NCBI GenBank assembly: GCA_021201035.1
Contig: JAJQFQ010000069.1
Span: forward strand, 1 to 34,328
Direction of reading: 5' to 3'
DNA: 34,328 bases
DNA from: Clostridiales bacterium
Lineage (GTDB): Bacteria > Bacillota > Clostridia > Lachnospirales > Lachnospiraceae
Shown: one piece after another, positions 1-6,278 of the stretch
How positions within the stretch are numbered: position 1 is the first letter of the stretch
Layout of the letters: the number at the start of each line of letters is the position of its first letter
Program-made: the position numbers and the translations under genes
Notes under the pieces: generated by a model
Database searches by the model: none
What the model was told of the DNA's origin: nothing
What the model saw: the letters and a program-made list of their open reading frames with translations, nothing else

Positions 1-1
1 T

Positions 2-748
2 AAGGAAATGCTGCTGAACTACTGCAAGGCGAAGGGAATCAACGCTGCGGATATCAGCAAAACTGTTTATAAGGAAAAAGTTCAGAAGAAATACGGCTTT
101 AGGGACTGGGATTCCGTGCTGGCTGCCGTAGGACACGGCGGACTCCGGGAGGCTCAGATTATTAACCGTATGGTGGAGGAACAGAAAAAAGAAATCCGGG
201 TCAATGTGACAGATACGGAGATTCTGGAGAATGCGGGTGACAATCGGGAAAAGCTTCCGACGGAAAGCAATTCAAAGAAAAAAAGCGGTATCATTGTGAA
301 AGGCATAGCGGATGTGGCGGTACATTTTTCCAAGTGCTGCAGTCCGGTGCCCGGTGATGAGATCGTCGGCTTTGTGACCAGAGGAAGAGGAGTTTCGATT
401 CACCGCACGGACTGTATGAATATTATTCAGCTCCCGACGATGGATCGGGATCGTCTGATCGACGCGGAATGGCAGAACGGAGCGGCTGACGAGGAGACAG
501 GGCACGGAAATTACCTTGCCGAGCTGAAAATCTTTGCGAACAATCGAACCGGTCTTCTGGTGGATATCTCAAAGATATTCACGGAACGCGGGATTGATAT
601 TGTGACGATCAACTCTCGGACGAGCAAAAAGAATGTTGCGACAATCACAGTTTCATTTCACACGAAGGGGAAGGATGAACTGACTTCCCTGACGGAGAAA
701 CTGCGGCAGATCGAGAATATCTTTGATATAGAGAGAACAACGGCGTAA
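2..748 (+). CDS. relA: RelA/SpoT (p)ppGpp synthetase/hydrolase, C-terminal part (5' end outside window)
   Basis: The reading frame is open from the first bases, so the N-terminal hydrolase and synthetase domains lie upstream of the window. What remains is the regulatory C-terminus. A conserved-cysteine/zinc-finger-like stretch contains HFSKCCSPVPGDEIVGF and the downstream GRGVSIHRTDC motif. It is followed by an ACT domain (from about LAELKIFANNRTGLLVDIS to the end) of the kind that senses amino-acid starvation on the ribosome in Rel proteins. These motifs are typical of the long bifunctional Rel enzymes of Firmicutes, which make and degrade the alarmone (p)ppGpp. The gene ends 59 bases before larB on the same strand. 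Whether hydrolase and synthetase are both active cannot be judged from this part. Confidence 0.95.
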   Translation, partial: KEMLLNYCKAKGINAADISKTVYKEKVQKKYGFRDWDSVLAAVGHGGLREAQIINRMVEEQKKEIRVNVTDTEILENAGDNREKLPTESNSKKKSGIIVKGIADVAVHFSKCCSPVPGDEIVGFVTRGRGVSIHRTDCMNIIQLPTMDRDRLIDAEWQNGAADEETGHGNYLAELKIFANNRTGLLVDISKIFTERGIDIVTINSRTSKKNVATITVSFHTKGKDELTSLTEKLRQIENIFDIERTTA

Positions 749-756
749 CGATATTT

Positions 757-785
757 GTCTGGCAGGGTATTTTGTGCTGCCTGAC
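757..785 (+). other. Imperfect hairpin between relA and larB
   Basis: GTCTGGCAG (757-765) can pair with CTGCCTGAC (777-785) with one mismatch around an 11-base loop. No U-tract follows, so it does not look like an intrinsic terminator. It may be an RNA processing or stability element between the two genes, or chance. Confidence 0.25.
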
Positions 786-807
786 GGTTTGATGAGGAGG
801 AATATTT

Positions 808-1563
808 GTGGAGCAGAAAGAAGTACGGGGACTGCTTGAAGAGGTGGCTGCGGGCAGTCTCGATGTGGAGCAGGCGATGCTCCGGCTCAAAGGAGCTCCT
901 TTTGATGATCTGGGATTCGCAAAGCCGGATTATCACCGCGCATTGCGGCAGGGGATCGCTGAGGTGATTTACGGTGCGGGAAAGACCCCGGCACAGATCG
1001 TGCAGATTGCTTCTCATATGCGCAGCCGCGGACAGGAAACGATATTGATTACACGAATGAGCGGGGAGACCGCGGCACTGGTGCGCCGTGAGCTTCCTCT
1101 TCAGTATGATGAACAAAGCCGCGTCGGTGTCATCGGAGAACAGCCGGAGCCGGACGGAGTCGGCAGGATCGTGGTCGCGACCGGGGGTACCAGCGACATA
1201 CCGGTGGCGGAGGAAGCGGCCCGCACGGCAGAGACTTTCGGGAACGAGGTTGTTCGTTTGTATGATGTGGGCGTAGCCGGGATTCATCGTCTGTTTGCCT
1301 GTCGGGAGGAGATCATGTCCGCGAGAGTGATCATCGCGATTGCGGGGATGGAAGGCGCACTTGCGTCCGTGATCGGGGGGATGGCGGACTGCCCGGTCAT
1401 CGCGGTGCCGACCAGTGTCGGCTACGGCGCCAGCTTCGGCGGTCTGTCGGCGCTGCTGTCCATGCTCAATTCCTGCGCGAGCGGAGTCAGCGTTGTAAAT
1501 ATCGATAATGGGTTCGGCGCCGGATATCTGGCGAGTATGATCAATCATCTGAGAGAAAAATAA
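808..1563 (+). CDS. larB: LarB, nickel-pincer cofactor biosynthesis (P2CMN synthase)
   Basis: This 251-residue protein matches LarB, which carboxylates nicotinic acid adenine dinucleotide and releases AMP. The product is pyridinium-3,5-biscarboxylate mononucleotide, the first intermediate of the nickel-pincer nucleotide cofactor. The C-terminal half has a PurE/AIR-carboxylase-like fold signature: ATGGTSD at 124-130, [10 protein letters not shown] at 180-189 and PTSVGYG at 201-207. Glu182 and Cys223 stand where the family has its catalytic Glu and the Cys that binds the pyridine ring (Glu180 and Cys221 in Lactiplantibacillus LarB, from memory). The start is GTG, with a GAGGAGG ribosome site at 794-800. 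No larC, larE or lactate racemase gene is seen in the window, so the rest of the pathway must be elsewhere if it exists. Confidence 0.93.
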   Translation: MEQKEVRGLLEEVAAGSLDVEQAMLRLKGAPFDDLGFAKPDYHRALRQGIAEVIYGAGKTPAQIVQIASHMRSRGQETILITRMSGETAALVRRELPLQYDEQSRVGVIGEQPEPDGVGRIVVATGGTSDIPVAEEAARTAETFGNEVVRLYDVGVAGIHRLFACREEIMSARVIIAIAGMEGALASVIGGMADCPVIAVPTSVGYGASFGGLSALLSMLNSCASGVSVVNIDNGFGAGYLASMINHLREK

Positions 1564-1641
1564 GCCGTAGGCTTCTGAACTGAGCACGGCAGGTTTTTGT
1601 TCAATGATAACAGAGTCAGCAGGAAGGGCGGTGATCAGGTC

Positions 1642-2514
1642 TTGTTAAAATATGAGGGGGCGGTGTACCGGCCGCCCAGTGAGGCGAGAAGTCTTATTGT
1701 GCAGCTGACAATCGGATGTTCGCATAACCGTTGTACGTTTTGCACCATGTATAAGGATAAGAGATTTCGGATTCGTTCTTTGGCGGAGATAAAAGCGGAT
1801 TTTACAGAGGCGAAAGCGTATTACGGCGGTCATGTCAGAAGAATTTTCCTGGCGGACGGAGATGCGCTGGTCATGCGTACACCGGATCTTCTGGAAATCC
1901 TGGATTTTGCGAAAGGCTGTTTCCCTGATGCGGAGCGGATCACTTCTTATGGTACACCGGCTGATATCAATCGGAAAAGCGAGGATGAGCTTGTACAGCT
2001 GCGCCGGGCGGGTCTTGAGATGATTTATCTGGGAGCGGAATCGGGAGATGCCGTGACGCTCGAAAATGTCTGCAAAGGTGCGAGCAGGGAAGAGATCATA
2101 GCGGCCGGACGCAAACTGCGGGTATGCGGGATCAAAAGCTCAGTGACCCTGATCTCCGGCCTGGGAGGCAGGGAACGCCTGACGGAACATGCTGTTGAAT
2201 CAGCGGATCTGATTTCACAGATACAACCGGATTATGTGGGATTTTTGACACTTATGCTGGAGCGGGATGCTATGATTATGGAAGAGATCAATGCCGGGAG
2301 GCTGACGCTGTTGCAGGCGGAGGATGTGGTGGAGGAGATGCGGCTGTTCCTGCAGAATGTGGATGCGGAGGGGACGGTGTTCCGTTCGAATCATGCTTCG
2401 AACTATATCGTTCTGAAAGGCACGTTGAACGAAGATATTCCGCATATGCTGAGGTATCTGGATGAAATAAAGGAACAGAATCGGTTTCACCCGGAGCGGG
2501 CGCGGCGCTTGTAG
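1642..2514 (+). CDS. Radical SAM protein of unknown substrate
   Basis: The protein carries the cluster-binding motif GCSHNRCTFCTMYKDKRF near residues 25-42. Here the three cysteines are spaced C-x4-C-x2-C rather than the classical C-x3-C-x2-C. This spacing is usual in a widespread clostridial family with an Elp3/HemN-like radical SAM barrel. Later landmarks are FLADGDALV, YGTPADI, the SAM-site-like YLGAESGD and SVTLISGLGGRE. The frame is open from a TTG at 1597, but I place the start at TTG 1642: AGGAAGGGCGG (1621-1631) is well spaced before it, and family members begin with a motif like LKYEGxVYRPPSEA. The product would then be 290 residues. Its substrate is not predictable from sequence. 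It lies 78 bases after larB on the same strand, but no functional link is known to me. Confidence 0.85.
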   Translation: MLKYEGAVYRPPSEARSLIVQLTIGCSHNRCTFCTMYKDKRFRIRSLAEIKADFTEAKAYYGGHVRRIFLADGDALVMRTPDLLEILDFAKGCFPDAERITSYGTPADINRKSEDELVQLRRAGLEMIYLGAESGDAVTLENVCKGASREEIIAAGRKLRVCGIKSSVTLISGLGGRERLTEHAVESADLISQIQPDYVGFLTLMLERDAMIMEEINAGRLTLLQAEDVVEEMRLFLQNVDAEGTVFRSNHASNYIVLKGTLNEDIPHMLRYLDEIKEQNRFHPERARRL

Positions 2515-2627
2515 CAGAGACGGTCTTTTCATCTTGTCTGCGGAATCCGGCTATCGATCGGAGGGAGTGTTGGATGCAGTGGATTTTATATTATAAATTC
2601 AATGACAAATCGGATATAAAGCGTTAA

Positions 2628-2682
2628 TATGATGAGGAGGATTGTGGCAGCACGAAGTGCGGAACAATCCTCAGGTATCATA
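2628..2682 (+). other. Three-tier intergenic hairpin
   Basis: Three nested inverted repeats share one axis. TATGAT (2628-2633) pairs with ATCATA (2677-2682), GAGGATTGT (2637-2645) with ACAATCCTC (2664-2672), and GCAC (2650-2653) with GTGC (2657-2660) across a GAA apical loop. There is no U-run on either side, so it is not a simple terminator. It occupies the gap between the radical SAM gene and the XRE regulator and could be a structured leader or a small palindromic repeat. Confidence 0.6.
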
Positions 2683-2744
2683 GGGGTCAAGTGCTTTGGC
2701 TTCAACATTATCCAGGTATATGTAAGATGAAGGGAGGCGGTCAT

Positions 2745-3179
2745 ATGTATCCTGTACTTGATAAGCACATGACCGGACGGCGTATTCGGAGACTCATGGA
2801 TTCCAGGGGGATTTCCGTAAAGGATGTACAGCAGTATCTTGGGCTTTCATGTGTGCAGAGTGTTTACCATTGGCTGGACGGTTCCAGCATGCCAACGCTT
2901 GACAATATCTATGCGCTGAGCGAGCTGCTTCAGGAGCCTGTTGATGCCATGCTGTGCGGGAACAGGACACTTTGCGAGCCGGCTGACGTTATGCTGTGCG
3001 GGGACGAGGGGGTTCAGGAACCGAATTCACTTTGTCGGTTTGGGACGTATGGCAGGTATGGCGGGTATGCGCGGAGATATTATTCGCTGCTGCAGAGCAC
3101 TGCAGGACTATCGGATGGCATATGTATGATTTGGTTCCCGCAGGCAGAACTGGATGTGTATATATCATCTGTTGCGTGA
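2745..3179 (+). CDS. Small XRE/Cro-CI-type helix-turn-helix regulator
   Basis: The N-terminal 65 residues form an XRE helix-turn-helix: GRRIRRLMDSRGISVKDVQQ, then LGLSCVQSVYHWLDGSSMP as the turn and recognition helix, then the closing helix DNIYALSELL. This DNA-binding layout is common in clostridial mini-regulators. The frame is open from 2691, but ATG 2745 has an AAGGGAGGCGG ribosome site and gives 144 residues. After the domain there is a 14-residue duplication rich in Cys (EPVDAMLCG then EPADVMLCG) and an Arg/Tyr-rich tail (RYGGYARRYYSLL). No dedicated target is evident. It is flanked by genes on the same strand with gaps of 230 and 60 bases. Confidence 0.75.
   Translation: MYPVLDKHMTGRRIRRLMDSRGISVKDVQQYLGLSCVQSVYHWLDGSSMPTLDNIYALSELLQEPVDAMLCGNRTLCEPADVMLCGDEGVQEPNSLCRFGTYGRYGGYARRYYSLLQSTAGLSDGICMIWFPQAELDVYISSVA
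2934..3017 (+). repeat. 42-bp tandem duplication inside the XRE regulator
   Basis: Two diverged in-frame 42-bp copies (2934-2975 and 2976-3017) encode 14-residue units starting EPVDAMLCG and EPADVMLCG. A third unit seems to begin with EP. The third-position differences suggest an old duplication. Confidence 0.7.
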
Positions 3180-3239
3180 TGCGATTACGAACAGATGAGG
3201 TATGATATTATCTGAGAAATATGCGTAGGAGGATTAAAA

Positions 3240-3767
3240 ATGAGGATTTTAGCGATTTCAGGGAGTCCGAGAAAGGGCGGCAACACAGATATCATGGTGG
3301 AGACTTTTGCGCAGGCGGCACAGAAGAAGGGACATGTCTGTCAGATTGTTTATCTGAGTGAGACACATCCGCAGCCCTGTCTGGCTTGCAATGCCTGTCG
3401 TAACCATCCGGACGGACGCTGTGTGCAGCAGGATGATATGCAGGGCATTTATGAGAAGATGCAGCAGTCGGACATGATCGTTCTGGCGTCTCCGCTCTAC
3501 TATTTTACGGTGTCAGCGCAGCTGAAGGCATTGATCGACCGTTTTTACGCGCCGGGCAGCAGAGGAAAGAGCATTAAAGCGGCCGCTCTTTTGATGGACT
3601 CCGGTTCACCGGGATATGACGGCGCGGTTTATCTGTACCGCCGCAGTGTGGATTTCCTTGGCTGGAAGGATATGGGCACGGTACTGATTCCGGGGATGAA
3701 AGAGAAGGGCGCGATGGCGCACTGTCCGCAGCTGCAGGAGGTTGTGGATTTTGCAGAGAGTTTGTAA
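3240..3767 (+). CDS. NADPH-dependent FMN reductase-like / iron-sulfur-flavoprotein-like protein
   Basis: A 175-residue flavodoxin-fold protein. The FMN phosphate loop ISGSPRKGGNTDIM lies at residues 6-19. The Cys-bearing segment CLACNACRNHPDGRC follows at about 48-62, then ASPLYYFTVSAQLKALIDRF, the usual flavin-contact region. The cysteine arrangement resembles the compact cluster of iron-sulfur flavoproteins and related flavodoxin-family oxidoreductases of anaerobes. It is not certain that a cluster is bound. The start is ATG with a TAGGAGG ribosome site. The likely role is cytoplasmic electron transfer or quinone/nitro-compound reduction, but the substrate is unknown. A terminator hairpin lies about 100 bases downstream. 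Confidence 0.85.
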   Translation: MRILAISGSPRKGGNTDIMVETFAQAAQKKGHVCQIVYLSETHPQPCLACNACRNHPDGRCVQQDDMQGIYEKMQQSDMIVLASPLYYFTVSAQLKALIDRFYAPGSRGKSIKAAALLMDSGSPGYDGAVYLYRRSVDFLGWKDMGTVLIPGMKEKGAMAHCPQLQEVVDFAESL

Positions 3768-3867
3768 TCGCAGGTTGAACTCGTGCTCAAAGAAGATTTG
3801 TTTTTGCTTCAGATAAATCAGCCTGATGGCATCCCAAGAATAAATTCCCATATTTCGTGAGATTATT

Positions 3868-3911
3868 AAAAATCGCTCCAACGCCCGTATTCAAGGTCTG
3901 GAGCGATTTTT
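3868..3911. terminator. Bidirectional intrinsic terminator
   Basis: AAAAATCGCTCCA (3868-3880) pairs perfectly with TGGAGCGATTTTT (3899-3911) around an 18-base loop. A-rich and T-rich arms give a U-tract in both directions. It sits between the convergent flavoprotein gene (+) and spoVT (-) and can end transcription of both. Confidence 0.85.
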
Positions 3912-3983
3912 TAACTATACCAATTTCAAAGACAGGACTGTATGATAGATTACAGGTGGTTTTTACAAACTGTTTGGAGATCA

Positions 3984-4533
3984 TCATGATTCCATTTGTT
4001 TTCCGAGAAAACCGGCAGCGGTCTGAACAAGTTTTTCCTGTGTACTGCCGGATGTCTCCCGTTCTTCTCTGCTGTACATAATGACGGCGCCGACGGCGTC
4101 GCCTTCGCTGATGATGGTGCTGATGGCCTGTGTCTGATAATCAGAATGGTCGTCTGCGGTGATTTTTACAAAATTTTCGTCATTTTTTTGCGGCTACCCG
4201 ATGGATGCGGTTCTGTATCATTGATTCTAATTGCTGACTGATCTGTTTCCCGTCATAATCTTTTTTTCCGTTTCCGGCGGCGGCAATGATATGGTCGCGG
4301 TCGCTGATGCAGACGAGACAGCCCATAGTCTGGGCCAGACTTTCCGCGTACTGACCGGCAAATGCGGAGAGTTCTCCAATGGGAGAGTATTTTTTCAGGA
4401 TGATTTCACCCTCACGGTCGGTGTAGATTTCCAATGGGTCCCCTTCACGGATCCGCAGCGTGCGGCGGATCTCTTTTGGAACGACGACACGGCCTAAATC
4501 ATCGATGCGCCGCACGATTCCTGTAGCTTTCAT
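3984..4533 (-). pseudogene. spoVT: Stage V sporulation protein T, interrupted by a +1 frameshift in an A7 run
   Basis: The N-terminal AbrB/SpoVT swapped-hairpin DNA-binding domain (starting MKATGIVRRIDDLGRVVVP) is followed by the expected GAF-like region. The frame stops after 117 residues at a TGA (4180-4182), just after AAKK. One frame over, the missing end of SpoVT continues at once: DENFVKITADDHSDYQTQ, then AISTIISEGDAVGAVIMYS, then EKLVQTAAGFLGKQMES and a stop at 3984-3986. The shift maps to seven A residues on the coding strand (4183-4189 as T on the given strand). With six, the two parts fuse into 182 residues, the normal SpoVT length. SpoVT is a forespore transcription regulator acting with sigma G. 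The ATG at 4533 is preceded by CGGAGG. This could be an assembly error, a true mutation or slippage-rescued expression. Confidence 0.92.
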
Positions 4534-4617
4534 AGTTGTTTCCTCCGTTTGCGATTTGTTATTCTCAATGATACTATTATCTGTAAACGGAGGAATTCTA
4601 TACCGGAGGTTTTTCAT

Positions 4618-4878
4618 TCAATGTCTAGTTGACGTAAATTCTTGACACGGCATCCGAAAGGGTATAATGTAAAAACAATCCGAGGGAACGTCGGCAAGAT
4701 GCGCTTTCATGTCCATATCAAAGAACTGCGCCATCTGAGCGCCCCACATTTCTTCGAACTCCGGTGTGCACTGCTCTGTCGGATTAAAACGGCAGGGTCC
4801 CTCATAGTAATACTTGTGAACAAGCCCGAGATAAATGGGACGGATGTTCAGTTTGATGTCAATACCTTTTTGAATCAT
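4618..4878 (-). pseudogene. Truncated N-terminal fragment of an unrecognised protein
   Basis: The frame starts at ATG 4878 with a good ribosome site (AAGGAGGAA on the minus strand) and encodes about 86 residues, including DIKLNIRPIYLGLVHKYYYE and TPEFEEMWGAQMAQFF. The first about 65 residues look like a normal cytoplasmic protein start. The end (DCFYIIPFRMPCQEFTSTRH) does not, and the frame then stops next to the spoVT promoter region. I read this as the 5' remnant of a larger gene whose rest was deleted. The opening faintly recalls a sugar-isomerase-like family, but I cannot support that assignment. It might also be a short genuine protein. Confidence 0.45.
4642..4668 (+). promoter_or_regulatory. 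Promoter-like sequence antisense to the truncated gene
   Basis: TTGACA (4642-4647) and TATAAT (4663-4668) are both perfect sigma-A hexamers on the + strand, but the spacer is only 15 bases. No + strand gene follows for about 900 bases. It may be inactive, may make an antisense RNA to the 4618-4878 fragment, or may be left over from a deleted gene. Confidence 0.35.
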
Positions 4879-5017
4879 GAATGATTCCTCCTTCGTTTTT
4901 AAGTACATTCATTATAAATTGAGGAGGAAAAACCGGAAAGGTAAAGAATGTATCTGATTAAATTATGTTTTTTTGAAATAAGATACAAATTGTACCATAT
5001 GAAATTCCTTTTGGGAT

Positions 5018-5371
5018 TTATGCAGTCTGTTCGTGGCTCATATCCAACAGATCCAAAATTATATTGTCCGATACAGTTCCGTCAAGAAGAATGCTGAGCC
5101 AGTGTGTTTTGTTCATGTGATATGCCGGAAAGAATCCCGGTGACCGGCAGAGTTGGCTGATCATTTCCGGTTCACATTTTATATTCATGATTTCCGCAGA
5201 ACCGGATCCGGGCAGACCGAGTTTTTCTTTTGGGACATCCATAATAATACCGTACCATTTGTTGTTAGCCTGATGACGCAGCACGGCATAGGACGGATAT
5301 TTTACCCAGAGGTATTCCGGGTTTGTTTTGTGTTTTTTGTATACATAGTCAAAAATCTGTTGTCTGTTCAT
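5018..5371 (-). CDS. MmcQ/YjbR family protein
   Basis: A 117-residue protein matching the MmcQ/YjbR family, which has a CyaY-like double-wing fold. Landmarks are IFDYVYKKHKTNPEYLWVKY at the start, YAVLRHQANNKWYGIIMDV in the middle, and CRSPGFFPAYHMNKTHWLSI, the region where family members carry PGYHMNKxHW, near the end. The length is normal for the family. Members are annotated as DNA-binding on structural grounds, but no physiological role is established. The gene stands alone on the minus strand between the spoVT fragment and the divergent methionine cluster. Confidence 0.88.
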   Translation of the reverse strand: MNRQQIFDYVYKKHKTNPEYLWVKYPSYAVLRHQANNKWYGIIMDVPKEKLGLPGSGSAEIMNIKCEPEMISQLCRSPGFFPAYHMNKTHWLSILLDGTVSDNIILDLLDMSHEQTA

Positions 5372-5497
5372 GGAAGTGCTTTCCGTAGTATCATACTATT
5401 TTGATGTTCAAATCATGTGATGTTCTGATTTTACTCTGAAATGACGGATGATTCAACAGAAAATCAGAGATAATTATGAAACAAATAGAAATAACAG

Positions 5498-5521
5498 AAA
5501 GTACCGGTTAAAGTACCGGTT
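5498..5521 (+). repeat. Two abutting 12-bp repeats upstream of the methionine cluster
   Basis: AAAGTACCGGTT occurs twice without a gap (5498-5509 and 5510-5521), and each copy contains the palindrome ACCGGT. The pair ends 14 bases before the -35 box of the promoter at 5536-5564. The position and phasing suggest an operator or activator site for the methionine genes, but I do not recognise the motif as that of a known regulator. Confidence 0.5.
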
Positions 5522-5535
5522 TAGAGAGACAGTCG

Positions 5536-5564
5536 TTGCCATTTGACAGGATATCGTGTATAAT
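5536..5564 (+). promoter_or_regulatory. Sigma-A promoter of the methionine synthase cluster
   Basis: TTGCCA (5536-5541), a 17-base spacer and a perfect TATAAT (5559-5564) place transcription start near 5571. This rules out the upstream GTG at 5556 as the start of the next gene and supports the TTG at 5613. No SAM-type riboswitch fits in the roughly 40-base leader. Confidence 0.7.
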
Positions 5565-5612
5565 TCCGAAAAGAGCAATTTCCCTGACAGGGAATATACG
5601 GAGGAATATATC

Positions 5613-6278
5613 TTGATCACAGCGCGGATGCCTGATCTGAATTATAACGAAATACTGATGTACCTCGGCCACCGCGGGCAGGAGGTGACGCCGGAGATAG
5701 AGCGGCAGATACGGACCTGCATGGGAGAAGTGAGAGACGCAGCAGTTCCCCGACTGGTTTACAGTCGTCTGCCGGTGAAGGAAGGTCAAATCAACAATTT
5801 CCCGATGGAGGGACAGGATATCCGCGGGGTGCTGCATCCCTGTTGCGAGGCGGTGCTTTTGGCGGTGACAATCGGAGCCCGGGTAGAGCAGATTTTGATG
5901 CGGTATGAGGTGACAAATATGGCGGATGCGGTGATTATGGATGCCTGCGCCAGCGTAGCCGTGGAAAATGTCTGCGATCAGTTTGAGGAGGAGATGCGGG
6001 AACAGCTGGAAAACGAAGGGCTTTTTCTGACCAGTCGTTTCAGCCCCGGTTACGGGGATCTTCCGATTGATACGCAGATACGGATGTGCGAGGTTTTGAA
6101 TACTTCCCGCCGCATCGGCCTGACTGTGACGGATCGTTATATCATGGTTCCGAGGAAGTCGGTGACGGCCGTTATGGGTATTTCAAAGAAACCGCAGGAA
6201 TTGAGAAAACGCGGCTGCGAGGCATGCGGCATGTTTTTAAACTGCCCCTACAGAAAGAGAGGAATTGTCTGTGAATAA
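5613..6278 (+). CDS. Free-standing methionine synthase reactivation (activation) domain protein
   Basis: This protein resembles the C-terminal AdoMet-binding activation domain of MetH as a separate polypeptide. In the intact enzyme that domain reductively remethylates oxidised cob(II)alamin using S-adenosylmethionine. Landmarks are LLAVTIGARVEQ, MDACASVAVENVCD and SRFSPGYGDLPIDTQ (the family's R-x-SPGYGD SAM-site signature). The C-terminus holds a four-Cys stretch, CEACGMFLNCPYRKRGIVC. The TTG at 5613 is chosen because CGGAGG (5600-5605) precedes it and the promoter lies over the upstream GTG. The product is then 221 residues. Its end overlaps the next gene's GTG by 8 bases, implying translational coupling with the MetH core, which lacks this domain. 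Confidence 0.88.
   Translation: MITARMPDLNYNEILMYLGHRGQEVTPEIERQIRTCMGEVRDAAVPRLVYSRLPVKEGQINNFPMEGQDIRGVLHPCCEAVLLAVTIGARVEQILMRYEVTNMADAVIMDACASVAVENVCDQFEEEMREQLENEGLFLTSRFSPGYGDLPIDTQIRMCEVLNTSRRIGLTVTDRYIMVPRKSVTAVMGISKKPQELRKRGCEACGMFLNCPYRKRGIVCE

Noticed and set aside
658-1587. Long minus-strand open frame (309 codons) opposite larB
   Set aside because: It lies antisense to a clear LarB gene, has no ribosome site and shows His/Arg-rich, motif-free composition expected of a shadow frame.
4180-4617. SpoVT read as a complete 145-residue protein from an upstream ATG
   Set aside because: The true start is MKATG at 4533 with CGGAGG before it, and the missing C-terminus lies in the next frame, so the short form is a frameshift product.
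5400-5612. SAM riboswitch or T-box in front of the methionine cluster
   Set aside because: The leader after the promoter is only about 40 bases and has no matching stems or T-box motif.
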